From positions 62,001 to 126,000 of the forward strand of contig JACQXM010000025.1 in NCBI GenBank assembly GCA_016208685.1: a stretch of DNA of 64,000 nt. Direction: 5' to 3'. The position numbers and the translations under genes are program-made. How positions within the stretch are numbered: the first letter of the stretch is position 1; each line of letters opens with the position of its first letter. The DNA comes from Planctomycetota bacterium. Lineage in GTDB: Bacteria > Planctomycetota > Phycisphaerae > UBA1845. Positions 36,925-47,956 of the stretch are shown here, one piece after another. A model generated the notes under the pieces. The model worked only from the letters and a program-made list of their open reading frames with translations, searched no databases and was not told where the DNA came from.

Positions 36925-37010
36925 CTAACCGTGTCGAGCCGCGAGCTTTGAGCCCGCGCGGCCCCACGAGGGCCGGAAGTCTGCCGCGAGGGCGGTTCCC
37001 ATACGGTTAG
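36925..37010 (+). repeat. 86-bp TIR element (family 3, copy 2)
   Basis: Perfect terminal inverted repeats CTAACCGT and ACGGTTAG, exactly 86 bp apart as in copy 1 (33956-34041). An outer extension starts GTGTATTGTCACATT right at the TAG stop of the preceding gene (36905), and an approximate inverted outer end (GGGATACTAC) lies near 37028. Confidence 0.8.
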
Positions 37011-37086
37011 GGAATTGCGGGATACTACATGAGCGCCGACGGCCGCCGTCGGCGCGACGACCGTCCGAACCGAGGGGAGGTGTGTG

Positions 37087-38169
37087 GTGGGTGACCTGTC
37101 CCGACGTGGATTTCTGCAATCGGCAGCCGCCGTCGCCGCGGCCGGTGCGCTGGCGGACGCCGTCGCCGAGGCGGAGCAGCCGCAGCCTGCGGCGGCGTCA
37201 CCCGCGGGCCCGGTGGTGGTTTCGAGCGCCAACGGCATGCGCGCCACGCAGAAGGCCGCCGAGGTCATCGCCGCCGGGGGAGATACGCTGGATGCCGTGG
37301 TGGCCGGCGTCAACATCGTCGAGGAAGACCCCGCGGACATGACCGTCGGCTACGGCGGGCTACCCAACGAAGACGGCGTCGTGGAGCTGGACTCCAGCGT
37401 GATGCACGGTCCCACCTGCCGCGCCGGCGCCGTTGCCGCCCTGCGGAGCATCAAGACCCCCTCCCGGGTCGCCAAGCTGGTCCTGGAGCGCACGGATCAT
37501 GTGCTCATCGTAGGCGAAGGCGCACTGCGCTTCGCACGTGCCCACGGCTTCGAAGAGGTGAACCTGCTCACCGACGAGGCCCGCAAGGTGTGGTTGGAGT
37601 GGAAGGAGCGGCATTCTGAGGACGACGACTGGATTCCGCCGGAGGTTCCCGAGGCGGATCGGGAGTCGCGGCGGGTAGTCCCCCGCGGATTCACCTATGG
37701 GACGATCACCTGCCTGGGGCTGAACGCGAAGCGCGAGGTCTCCGGTGTGACCACCACCAGCGGGCTGAGCTTCAAGATTCCCGGTCGGGTGGGCGATTCG
37801 CCCATCATCGGAGCCGGTCTGTTCGTCGACAACGAAGTCGGGGCCGCGGGCAGCACCGGTCGCGGCGAGGCGGTGCTGAAGATCTGCGGAGCGCACAGCG
37901 TGGTCGAGGCGATGCGCGGAGGCATGGCGCCTGTGGACGCATGCCTGCACGCACTGAAGCGCATCGTGGCCACCACCACGGAGAAACGTCTGCGTCTCAA
38001 GGACGGCCGGCCGAACTTCGACGTCAAGTTCTACGCCCTCAGCCGCGACGGCCGGTTCGGCGGCGCCGCCATCTGGTCTGGAGGCAAGTACGCCGTATTC
38101 GCCGAGGGGCGCAATCGCCTTGAGGAATGCGCGTTCCTGTACGAGAAACCCAAGTCGGAATCGAAGTAG
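37087..38169 (+). CDS. Tat-exported glycosylasparaginase-like N-terminal nucleophile hydrolase
   Basis: A ~360-residue protein. The N-terminus is a twin-arginine signal (SRRGFLQSAAAVAAAG). The body matches the glycosylasparaginase (Ntn-hydrolase) family: an N-terminal GDTLDAVVAGVNIVEED, GYGGLPNEDGVVELDSSVMHG, a charged loop, then YGTITCLGLN with the presumed autocleavage site before Thr206, and GDSPIIGAGLFVDNEVGAAGSTGRGE. Family members remove Asn-linked sugars or process Asn-type bonds. GTG at 37087 lies six bases after AGGGGAGG; the GTG three bases earlier is an alternative. It follows murQ and a glycosidase-like gene, consistent with extracytoplasmic glycan or peptide salvage. Confidence 0.85.
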   Translation: MGDLSRRGFLQSAAAVAAAGALADAVAEAEQPQPAAASPAGPVVVSSANGMRATQKAAEVIAAGGDTLDAVVAGVNIVEEDPADMTVGYGGLPNEDGVVELDSSVMHGPTCRAGAVAALRSIKTPSRVAKLVLERTDHVLIVGEGALRFARAHGFEEVNLLTDEARKVWLEWKERHSEDDDWIPPEVPEADRESRRVVPRGFTYGTITCLGLNAKREVSGVTTTSGLSFKIPGRVGDSPIIGAGLFVDNEVGAAGSTGRGEAVLKICGAHSVVEAMRGGMAPVDACLHALKRIVATTTEKRLRLKDGRPNFDVKFYALSRDGRFGGAAIWSGGKYAVFAEGRNRLEECAFLYEKPKSESK

Positions 38170-38302
38170 TGCTCCGAAGCACCCGATTCTTCAGTTTGTG
38201 TGGCCTGCCCAAGCACGGCGCGGGCGCGCGCCGGCATGCCTCTGCTGGGCATGGCGGCGCTGCGCTTGGCCATGGCACCCTGAGAATAGGCTGCGTTGGA
38301 AC
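38169..38302 (-). repeat. 134-bp TIR element (family 4, copy 3, inverted)
   Basis: It begins GTGCTCCGAAGC, whose first G is the last base of the preceding TAG stop. Read on the minus strand it runs GTTCCAACGCAGCCTATTC, GGTGCCATGGCCAAGCGCAG, GAATCGGGTGCTTCGGAGCAC, matching 35342-35504 without the 27-bp duplication. Confidence 0.75.
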
Positions 38303-38425
38303 AGTGGCCGTACCCATCGCCGCCGGTGCAGCGTACGTGCGCAGAAAGTGCCGGATTCGGGGTTCCCCGCACCACCGGCCAACCCCGGGGGTAGAATAGA
38401 GGGCGAGGGGCGGGGCGGAACACAC

Positions 38426-39163
38426 ATGCGATGGGTTCGCTGGGTCACGGCCGGTTCGCTCGGACTTGCGGCGCTGGCGCTGCTCACGCAGCAGTTTGGC
38501 TGGTGGGAGGTGCGCCGGCTCTCCGGCGAGGTCAAACGCCTGGAGGAGGAGAAGCAACAGCTCCTGGAGTTCGCGCGGCGGCTCACGTCGGCACAACGTA
38601 TCGCGCAGTTCGAAGTCACGCAGCGCCTGGAGGGTGGAGGGCACTCTCCGCAAACACATCTGCTATGGCAGGAGATCGGCCCGGACGGGACGGCGGGCAG
38701 GCCGCAGCGGCTCGCCGTGAGCGGCGAACTGGTGTACGTCGAGGCCGCGGTGTTGAAGTTCGACTACGGCTCCGCGAGCGACGCCGCCACGTCCGCCAGA
38801 ACCAGTCTGGCCCTGTTCCGACGCGTGTTTGGCGATCGCCAGCAGCCGGCCGACGGCGCCGAGCTTGACACCGGTACGCTGCCCGTTCCCGATCGCGGCG
38901 CGGACCCCTCGACCGACACCTGGGATGACCAGCGGCTCTGGGAGATGTTCTGGCAATTCGTGGACAATCCCGTGCTGGCCGAGACTTATGCCATTCGTGT
39001 GGCACAGATCGAAGCGCCGGCGGTCCCCTTAAACGCCGGGAACGTATGGGAAGTCTCGCTGGATCACGCCGGTGGGATCAACATCCGCAAGCTCGGTCGC
39101 CGGCGTGACAGCCGACTGGAAGGCGCCCCCATGCCGCGCGGCACCTCGACGTCCGCGGGGTAA
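38426..39163 (+). CDS. single-pass membrane protein with coiled coil, unknown function
   Basis: A 245-residue protein. Residues ~7-22 (AGSLGLAALALLTQQF) form a membrane anchor, followed by a short coiled coil (VRRLSGEVKRLEEEKQQLLE). The soluble part has LLWQEIGPDGTAGRPQRLAV, VYVEAAVLKFDYGS and a W-rich DDQRLWEMFWQFVDN helix. I do not recognise the family and see no catalytic motif. The start at 38426 is placed by the anchor; CGGAA lies upstream. It ends 37 bp from the convergent atpC gene, with a hairpin in between. Confidence 0.65.
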   Translation: MRWVRWVTAGSLGLAALALLTQQFGWWEVRRLSGEVKRLEEEKQQLLEFARRLTSAQRIAQFEVTQRLEGGGHSPQTHLLWQEIGPDGTAGRPQRLAVSGELVYVEAAVLKFDYGSASDAATSARTSLALFRRVFGDRQQPADGAELDTGTLPVPDRGADPSTDTWDDQRLWEMFWQFVDNPVLAETYAIRVAQIEAPAVPLNAGNVWEVSLDHAGGINIRKLGRRRDSRLEGAPMPRGTSTSAG

Positions 39164-39174
39164 AGGGAGGCGGT

Positions 39175-39199
39175 GGGCCGCGATCCGAGCGCTCGGCCC
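39175..39199. terminator. candidate bidirectional hairpin between convergent genes
   Basis: GGGCCG and CGGCCC pair across a 13-base spacer containing GAGCGCTC. It fills most of the 37-bp gap between the membrane protein and atpC. It lacks a T-run, so it may only be a weak or Rho-assisted terminator. Confidence 0.35.
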
Positions 39200-39200
39200 G

Positions 39201-39611
39201 CTATCGATTGGTGGCGCCGGTAAGGCGAAGCTGAACCTGGGCTCGGCGAAGGGCGCGGGCACGAGCGCCGGCGGATTTTTCGTCGGTGATGCGCAGGGCA
39301 CGGGCCTCGACCATGGCGCGCTCCGCGGCCCCGCGATCCAGGGCAGCCGCCGGCCGGGCCTGCTCGGTGAGCACCGTGAGCTGGTTCTCCACCACCTGAG
39401 CGAAGCCACCGTCAATGAAGAACGTCTGGTCGCCCTGCGGAGACTCCACGCGCAGACCGCCAATCCCCAGCTTGCACACCAGCGGCGCGCGGTTCATCAG
39501 CACGCCCATCTCGCCGTCGTGGGCCGGGAAGGCCACGAACGTCGCTTCGCACTCGAGCACAACGCGCTCAGGCGTGATGACGCTGAAGCGGAATGTGTTG
39601 CTCTTGGCCAT
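39201..39611 (-). CDS. atpC: ATP synthase epsilon subunit
   Basis: A 136-residue F1 epsilon subunit with an N-terminal ten-stranded beta barrel (TFRFSVITPERVVLECEATF, FPAHDGEMGVLMNRAPLVC, FFIDGGFAQV) and a C-terminal helical hairpin (RGAAERAMVEARALRI…RALRRAQVQLRL). It links the gamma rotor to the c ring and can inhibit ATP hydrolysis through the C-terminal helices. It is the last gene of the atp operon, 170 bp after atpD. That gap is larger than others in the operon but shows no other gene. Confidence 0.94.
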   Translation of the reverse strand: MAKSNTFRFSVITPERVVLECEATFVAFPAHDGEMGVLMNRAPLVCKLGIGGLRVESPQGDQTFFIDGGFAQVVENQLTVLTEQARPAAALDRGAAERAMVEARALRITDEKSAGARARALRRAQVQLRLTGATNR

Positions 39612-39781
39612 GTGGCTTAGGTTCCGTTGTGTTGGGCGGTGGCGGAGGCGCCCGACCCCGCCCCTCGTAACCGTCGTTAGTCCCCGGCTTCAGCACTGGC
39701 CGGGCAGGCAAAGTCCCCTCTTCTCTTTTTCCGGTTCCTTGCTCTCTGCCGCCGACGCTTCGTCACCCGTTGTGTTTCCGA

Positions 39782-41270
<1,489 letters not shown>

Positions 41271-41276
<6 letters not shown>

Positions 41277-41645
41277 ATTCCCTGCACCGCGTCGCGAACA
41301 ACGAACGCTGGCCCGCAGAATCCGGACGATCTCGTCCGCCTCGGCGATCAACGGGTCCAGTCGCTTGGCGACGACCATCTCACTTTCCTTTAACAGCCGC
41401 AGCCAGTAGTGCACTTCTCGTGCTTCCGCATAGGCGATGTTCAGTCGCCGAGCGAACTCCCTCCTTGATTGCGACGCTTGGGCCTCCTCAACATTGGCTC
41501 CGACACTCGTCCCGGCCCGAATCACATGTCGCGCGAGTACGGCTCCGGCAACCGAGTTTCCAAGGGCATTGGCCAGCTTCACCGACCGCACGGCGAACCG
41601 GAACGTGCGAATCCGAATGTCCTGCTGCGGCGAAGGAGCGGTCAT
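41271..41645 (-). CDS. four-helix-bundle protein (23S rRNA intervening-sequence type)
   Basis: A 124-residue all-helical protein of the four-helix-bundle family named after proteins encoded in 23S rRNA intervening sequences and related to Avd of diversity-generating retroelements. Signature parts are IRTFRFAVRSVKLANAL, AGTSVGANVEEAQASQSRRE, FARRLNIAYAEAREVHYWLR and a final LDPLIAEADEIVRILRASV helix. Its molecular role is unknown; family members have basic surfaces and may bind nucleic acid. It is inserted between atpG and atpD in the same direction. Both its ribosome-binding site (GAGGA) and its stop codon lie inside flanking AT-rich inverted repeats, so the gene and repeats look like one unit acquired together. 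Confidence 0.88.
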
Positions 41646-41676
41646 TCCTCATTCCCAATTCCTAATTCCCCATTCC
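41644..41676 (-). repeat. AT-rich inverted repeat, upstream end of four-helix-bundle element (family 5)
   Basis: On the minus strand it reads GGAATGGGGAATTAGGAATT, then GGGAATGAGGAATG. It begins at the TAG stop of atpG and ends in the ATG of the four-helix-bundle gene. It is inverted relative to 41246-41276. Confidence 0.75.
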
Positions 41677-42570
41677 CTATGCGATCGCGTTCGCTCCTCC
41701 CACAATATCCAGCAGCTCCATGGTGATATGCGTCTGCCGCGCGCGGTTGTAGCGCCGTGTCAGGCTCGTGATCATGTCCCCCGCAGCGTCGGTCGCCGCC
41801 TTCATGGCTACCATGCGCGCGATCTGCTCGCTCACCGCAGCATCCACAAAACACTGAAACAGCCGCACTCGCACCGTGGCGGGCAGCAGTTCGTCGAGCA
41901 GCTCCCGCGGCGGCGGGGAGAACTCGTAAGCGGTCGCGGGCTCGCCCGCCCCGGCGTCCGGCTCGCCGTCGCCGCCTTTCACAACCTCGCGGACCATGGG
42001 CAGAAGCTGGATGAGCGCCGGTCGCTGCTGCCCGGCGGAGATGAAGCGCATGTACGCCACATGGACCGACCCCACCTGCCCGCCTTCGAAGCGATCCATC
42101 ATCGCCGCGGCGATGGGCTCCACCTGTTCGAATTTCGGCGCGTCGCCGATGGTCGTGATCCGCTCCGCCATGGGCCGGCGCAGAAAGCGGAAGTAGTTGA
42201 TGCCCTTCTTGCCCACCATGTGTACGTCGGTTTCCACGCCGGCGGCCTTCGACTCGTCCAGACGCGCCACCGCGGTGCGCAGCACATTGGCGTTGTAGCC
42301 GCCGCACAGTCCGCGGTTGCTGGTGATGACCAGCAGCGCCGAGCGTTTGACGTCCTCGCGGGCGCGCATCAGGGGGTGCTCCACCTCTCCGGTCGCCCCG
42401 GAAAGGTCGGAAACCAGCTTAGCGATGCGCTCGGTGTAAGGCCGGGCGGCCACGGCGCGGTTAAACGCCGCCTGAAAGCGCGCGGTGGCAATAAGCTGCA
42501 TGGTGCGGGTGATCTTGCGGATGTTCCGCACCGCCTTGCGCCGCTTGATAAGTACGCGTCTGTTCGCCAT
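41677..42570 (-). CDS. atpG: ATP synthase gamma subunit
   Basis: A 297-residue rotor shaft subunit. The N-terminal helix (LIKRRKAVRNIRKITRTMQLIATARF) and C-terminal helix (SEQIARMVAMKAATDAAGDM, LTRRYNRARQTHITMELLDIVGGANAI) form the coiled-coil shaft, and the middle (LLVITSNRGLCGGYNANVLR) is the Rossmann-like globular part. An acidic Gly-rich insertion (GDGEPDAGAGEPA, ~225-238) occurs before the second helix region. It follows atpA by 88 bp. The TAG stop abuts the AT-rich repeat of the inserted four-helix-bundle unit. Confidence 0.95.
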   Translation of the reverse strand: MANRRVLIKRRKAVRNIRKITRTMQLIATARFQAAFNRAVAARPYTERIAKLVSDLSGATGEVEHPLMRAREDVKRSALLVITSNRGLCGGYNANVLRTAVARLDESKAAGVETDVHMVGKKGINYFRFLRRPMAERITTIGDAPKFEQVEPIAAAMMDRFEGGQVGSVHVAYMRFISAGQQRPALIQLLPMVREVVKGGDGEPDAGAGEPATAYEFSPPPRELLDELLPATVRVRLFQCFVDAAVSEQIARMVAMKAATDAAGDMITSLTRRYNRARQTHITMELLDIVGGANAIA

Positions 42571-42658
42571 ATCCCTGATGCACGTCCGCCGGCGGCCGGT
42601 TGCCGTGCCCGCCGCAGGTCTGAGCCGCCGGTCACTCCCGCGCGATCCGCGGGAAGCG

Positions 42659-44377
<1,719 letters not shown>

Positions 44378-44451
44378 GCCTGTTCCTTCGCCTTGAACCC
44401 ACGCGCCGTCGGAGAGGGCGCCGCCGCCGCGGCCGGCGGCCGGCGCGACCG

Positions 44452-45054
44452 TCAGGTCGCCCCGACGAGGTACGTCCGTTCTCCGTGAATTTCCTTCGAG
44501 GCCCGCTCCGAGAGCCGCATCGCGAGCGCCTTGAGCTGCGTGGAAACGCTGGTGTCGAACTTGCGATCGCCGATGCTGATCACCATGCCGCCGATGAGCG
44601 ATTCGTCCACCGTCTCCACCAGGTCGACCTCCCGCCCGGAGTAGCGCCTGGCGGTCTCGGCCACCCGATCCCGCAGCGGACCGGGAAGGGGCACCGCGGT
44701 GCGCACGTACACATCCACCCGGCCGCGCAGATCCTCGTGCGCCAGCCGGTACTGTTCCGCGATTTCCCGCAGCAGTTCCAGCCGATCCTTGCGGCTGACC
44801 ACCTGGAGGGCGTCAGTGAGTACGTCGCTCACCTTGCCACGGAACATCTTCTCCACGGAACGCTTCCGCGACTCGGCGTCGATGGTGGGGCTGGTGCAGA
44901 AGGTCTCGAATTCCGGACTGCGCTCGACGTACGACGCCAGCCCCATGAGTTCGACGAGCACGCGGTCCGCCTCTCCGTGCGACTCCGCCAGGCTGAGGAT
45001 GGCCTGGGCATACACGCGGGCTACGCCGATCGCTTTGTCACCGGTGGAAGCCAT
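44452..45054 (-). CDS. atpH: ATP synthase delta subunit
   Basis: A 200-residue stator subunit that joins F1 to the b subunits. The N-terminal helical domain ([38 protein letters not shown]) and the C-terminal domain ([36 protein letters not shown]) match the family. The last strand-helix ([20 protein letters not shown]) is typical. Only three bases separate it from atpF, so translation is probably coupled. Confidence 0.94.
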   Translation of the reverse strand: MASTGDKAIGVARVYAQAILSLAESHGEADRVLVELMGLASYVERSPEFETFCTSPTIDAESRKRSVEKMFRGKVSDVLTDALQVVSRKDRLELLREIAEQYRLAHEDLRGRVDVYVRTAVPLPGPLRDRVAETARRYSGREVDLVETVDESLIGGMVISIGDRKFDTSVSTQLKALAMRLSERASKEIHGERTYLVGAT

Positions 45055-45057
45055 GAA

Positions 45058-45642
45058 TCAGTTCCGCGCCGCTCTGCTCAACTCTTCCAGAGACTCGTTG
45101 ATCAACCGCGCGTGCTCCTGGGAGTTCAGCTCCTTGCGGATGATGCGCGAGGCCACATCCGTCGCCAGCCGCCCGGAGAGTTCGTAGAGCTGCTTGATCG
45201 CGGTTTCGGTGGCGATGCCGATCTCGCGCTTGGACCGCTCCAGGATGCGGGCGGCCTCTTCCTTGGCTTCCTGCTCGATCTTGCGCTTCACGGCGTCGGC
45301 GTCGCGCCGGCCTTCGTCGACGATCGCTGTTGCCTCGGCCCGCGCCGCGGTGAGCTTCTGGGAATACTCCTTGAGCCTAGCCTCCGCCTCGTCGCGATCC
45401 TTCTTGGCCTGGGCCAGGGATTCGCGGATGAAGTCCTCGCGCTTTTGCAGCGCCGTGAGGATCGGCTTCCACGCGAACTTGCCCAGCACCACCAGCACGG
45501 CGCCGAAGGTCACGAGGCTCCAGAACACGTTGCCCAGATCGCCAGTGAAGAGCGTGGGCTGGTCGCCTCCTTCAGAAGCCGGCGCCGAGCCCGCCATCCC
45601 GGCCACCATGGCGATCACTATGACCAAAAGCCTTGCGTACAC
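45058..45642 (-). CDS. atpF: ATP synthase b subunit
   Basis: A 194-residue stator subunit. A leading hydrophobic segment (LLVIVIAMVAGMAGSAPASE) that looks like a cleavable signal peptide precedes the usual membrane helix (LGNVFWSLVTFGAVLVVLGK). The remainder is a long charged helix (~65-190) that dimerises and reaches F1. The extra N-terminal signal is shared with the c subunit of this operon. It lies just before atpH. Confidence 0.92.
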   Translation of the reverse strand: MYARLLVIVIAMVAGMAGSAPASEGGDQPTLFTGDLGNVFWSLVTFGAVLVVLGKFAWKPILTALQKREDFIRESLAQAKKDRDEAEARLKEYSQKLTAARAEATAIVDEGRRDADAVKRKIEQEAKEEAARILERSKREIGIATETAIKQLYELSGRLATDVASRIIRKELNSQEHARLINESLEELSRAARN

Positions 45643-45749
45643 AGGCGTACCCTCATTTGGACAGCGCCGCGCTCGCGCGGCATGAACCTATCGCCGACCG
45701 CACCCGCGGAGGCCGGTTGATGCCCCGCGGCACGTTCGCAACCGGGAAA

Positions 45750-46121
45750 CTACTTGATCGCCGCCAGGAAGCAGCCCAGCACGGCAAACAGAGTAGCGCC
45801 CTCGATCATGGCCGCGGTAATGATCATCGCGGTGCTGATGTTGCCGGCGGCTTCCGGCTGCCGCGCCATGGACTCCACGGCGCTGCCGCCGATACGACCA
45901 ATGCCCGCGGCCCCGCCCATGACCACCAATCCGGCGCCGATCGCGCCGCCCAGGTTCGCTGCGGTCATGCCGGGGAAGAACGAACCGCCCGACTCCGCAG
46001 CCGGGCCCTTGGCCGGCGACTCCGAGGCCGCCGCGGGCGACGCACAAATCAGCAGCGCGCCCAGCGCGACCAACAACAACGATGCTCTTGCCAACGTCTT
46101 GTTCAAAGCTCCAACTCCCAT
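45750..46121 (-). CDS. atpE: ATP synthase c subunit with N-terminal signal sequence
   Basis: A 123-residue rotor-ring subunit, longer than the usual ~80. Residues ~1-34 form a signal peptide (ARASLLLVALGALLICASPA), followed by a Pro/Gly/Ser linker, then the c-subunit hairpin: GGAIGAGLVVMGGAAGIGRIGG, the loop ESMARQPEAAGN, and ITAAMIEGATLFAVLGCF with the ion-carrying Glu. The residues that bind Na+ in sodium rotors (Gln in helix 1, Ser/Thr after the Glu) are absent, so it is predicted to be proton-driven. The start at 46121 places the signal at the N-terminus; an ATG at 46169 is an alternative. It follows atpB. Confidence 0.9.
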   Translation of the reverse strand: MGVGALNKTLARASLLLVALGALLICASPAAASESPAKGPAAESGGSFFPGMTAANLGGAIGAGLVVMGGAAGIGRIGGSAVESMARQPEAAGNISTAMIITAAMIEGATLFAVLGCFLAAIK

Positions 46122-46288
46122 TGCTTGGTGCCGTCCGGTGGGCCAGGACGGCGCAGCCTTAGTCGCCATCGCAGTCACGCCTCACGGCCCGGGGTTCCCA
46201 CGTTGTCCGGGCATGGCAACACAAACCAAGAACGATGAATCAGGAACGACACCTTCTCGCCCGGGAAGAAACGGCGAGCACCCACGTC

Positions 46289-46325
46289 CCTGATTCTGAA
46301 TTCATAATTCCCAATTCTCAATTCG
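46289..46325 (-). repeat. gene-less AT-rich GAATT repeat between atpB and atpE (family 5)
   Basis: On the minus strand GAATTGAGAATTGGGAATTA and TGAATTCAGAATCAGG, the same GAATT units in seven-base phase as around the four-helix-bundle gene. It starts six bases after the TAG stop of atpB. No gene is between it and atpE. Confidence 0.65.
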
Positions 46326-46330
46326 CGACA

Positions 46331-47275
46331 CTAATGGCCAGCGTGTGCAGGCGCGCCATGTCCATGCGCCGCGTGCCCGTGATCTTCGTGCTCTCCGTGC
46401 CCGTGGTGGATCACCACCGCCTGGCCGATGAACAAAGTCGTCAAGAAGGTAAAGATGAACGCCTGCAAGAAGGCCACGAAGATTTCGAGCAGATTGAACG
46501 CCACGCTCACCAGCACCACGACAATGCCGATGCCCGTCGCGGCGCCGGCGCCCAGAGCCAGATAACTGAGGCTGATGAAACTCATCAGCACCGCCAGCAA
46601 CACGTGCCCGGCGACCATGTTGGCGAACAGACGCACGGTAAGGGCGAAACACTTGGCCACCAGCCCCACCACTTCCAGGAAGGCGATCAGCGGCGCGATG
46701 AAAACCGGGCCCTGGAAGAAGTGTTTGATGTACGCCATTCCGTTGAGGCGCAGGCCGTTGACCACGATCATCACCAGCGTGCAGAACGCCAGCGTTCCCG
46801 TCACCCAGATGTTCCCCGTAGCGCTGCCGCCGATGCCGTGATGCGCTTCGGGAAACACACCCTTGACCAGCCCGCGCGTCAGCGGCTCCAGCGGCAACAG
46901 GCCGAGGAGGTTCACGAACAGGATGTAGAAAAACGCCGTCCAGATGTAGGGGATGAACCGATCGGTGTGCTCCTGGAGCACCGGCCGGGCGACCGTCTCG
47001 CGGAAGTAAGCGCAAATCGATTCGAAAAAGTTCCCCAGTCCCCGCGGCGTGAGCTCGTCGATCGTCCGCCCGCCGCCGCGCACCCGCACGAACGTGGGTA
47101 TCAGAAGAATCAGCAGCAGGGCCGCGATGATCTGCATGATGATGTGGTTCGAGAAGAGGATCACCTGGCCGTGCGGCGTAAGGATGGTGTCCGAGCCGCC
47201 GACGGACAAATGGCTGTAGGGCCACTGGTACACGTGGTCCATGGGATTGGCGGCCGCCAGCACCGTCACGTTCAT
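46331..47275 (-). CDS. atpB: ATP synthase a subunit
   Basis: A 314-residue integral membrane stator subunit with about six membrane segments. The essential Arg lies in ALTVRLFANMVAGHVLL; the last helices VFLQAFIFTFLTTLFIGQAV-like (LQAFIFTFLTTLFIG) form the half channel. GLGNFFESICAYFRETVARP is the usual periplasmic-helix region. Its C-terminus is an unusual His-rich tail (HHGHGEHEDHGHAAHGHG) of about 25 residues. It follows the atpI-like gene by 7 bp and precedes atpE by ~200 bp, a gap that holds an AT-rich repeat. Confidence 0.95.
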   Translation of the reverse strand: MNVTVLAAANPMDHVYQWPYSHLSVGGSDTILTPHGQVILFSNHIIMQIIAALLLILLIPTFVRVRGGGRTIDELTPRGLGNFFESICAYFRETVARPVLQEHTDRFIPYIWTAFFYILFVNLLGLLPLEPLTRGLVKGVFPEAHHGIGGSATGNIWVTGTLAFCTLVMIVVNGLRLNGMAYIKHFFQGPVFIAPLIAFLEVVGLVAKCFALTVRLFANMVAGHVLLAVLMSFISLSYLALGAGAATGIGIVVVLVSVAFNLLEIFVAFLQAFIFTFLTTLFIGQAVVIHHGHGEHEDHGHAAHGHGAPAHAGH

Positions 47276-47282
47276 CCTGCTT

Positions 47283-47705
47283 TCAGCCTCCCAGTGCCGC
47301 GCGCCGGCGTTTGATCATGCTCAACGCAAACCCCGTGTCCGCCGCCAGAAGCACCACGTAACTGCCCGCGGCCGCGAAGACCAGCACGGTGCGGTCCCAC
47401 CATCCACTGAACACCGCGGGAACGATCAGAACCAGCACGGTCAGAAACCGCGTCATGGTAGCCGCCAGCATCGAGTTGACGGCATGTAACGGATCCCACG
47501 CTATCGCCCGCGCCACGGGCACGGCCCCGGCGCAACTCGCCAACCAGCTCACCAGGCATCCCGCGACCAGCGCTGAAAGGCCCGATCGCCCCACGACTCG
47601 CAGGGTGGGGACGGCCCCCGCCGCCGCCAGTACCCCGGCCAGCACCAGAGACGCGAGCGCGAACCCGCTAAAGGCGCGAAAGAAGGTGGTTCGCTTTGCG
47701 ATCAT
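47283..47705 (-). CDS. atpI: ATP synthase subunit I-like membrane protein
   Basis: A 140-residue protein with four hydrophobic segments and a basic tail (SMIKRRRAALGG). It has no strong motif, but its size, four-helix topology and place between atpZ and atpB are those of UncI/AtpI, which assists c-ring assembly. Its ATG overlaps the stop of atpZ by one base (TGATG), suggesting coupling. A GTG one codon earlier is possible. The assignment rests mainly on context. Confidence 0.7.
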   Translation of the reverse strand: MIAKRTTFFRAFSGFALASLVLAGVLAAAGAVPTLRVVGRSGLSALVAGCLVSWLASCAGAVPVARAIAWDPLHAVNSMLAATMTRFLTVLVLIVPAVFSGWWDRTVLVFAAAGSYVVLLAADTGFALSMIKRRRAALGG

Positions 47706-47956
47706 CACTTACGTGTCCGATGCTCCTCGTCTTCTCGTTGGGCCTGTTTGAACGCCGACATCGACTCGCGGACGAAGTTGTAGGTTCCGCCGATCAGTCC
47801 TACGCCGGCGCCCACGACCACGCCCCAGGGGCGGCAACCATAATGCCGGTCCACCCAATACCCGACGAGCGAACAGCCGATGACGGCCGCGGCAAACTCG
47901 ATCCCGATGCCCGAGAAGCGCAGCCAAACCGGGCGCTGCTTATCACCGCCGGGCAT
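47705..47956 (-). CDS. atpZ: AtpZ/AtpI-type small ATP synthase accessory protein
   Basis: An 83-residue protein with two membrane helices. FSGIGIEFAAAVIGCSLVGYWVD and RPWGVVVGAGVGLIGGTYNFVR match the AtpZ/'F0F1-ATPase subunit' family (two glycine-rich helices with a central GYWxD). The C-terminus is charged. It is the first gene of the atp operon. Relatives are proposed to help Mg2+ supply or assembly. Confidence 0.8.
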   Translation of the reverse strand: MPGGDKQRPVWLRFSGIGIEFAAAVIGCSLVGYWVDRHYGCRPWGVVVGAGVGLIGGTYNFVRESMSAFKQAQREDEEHRTRK

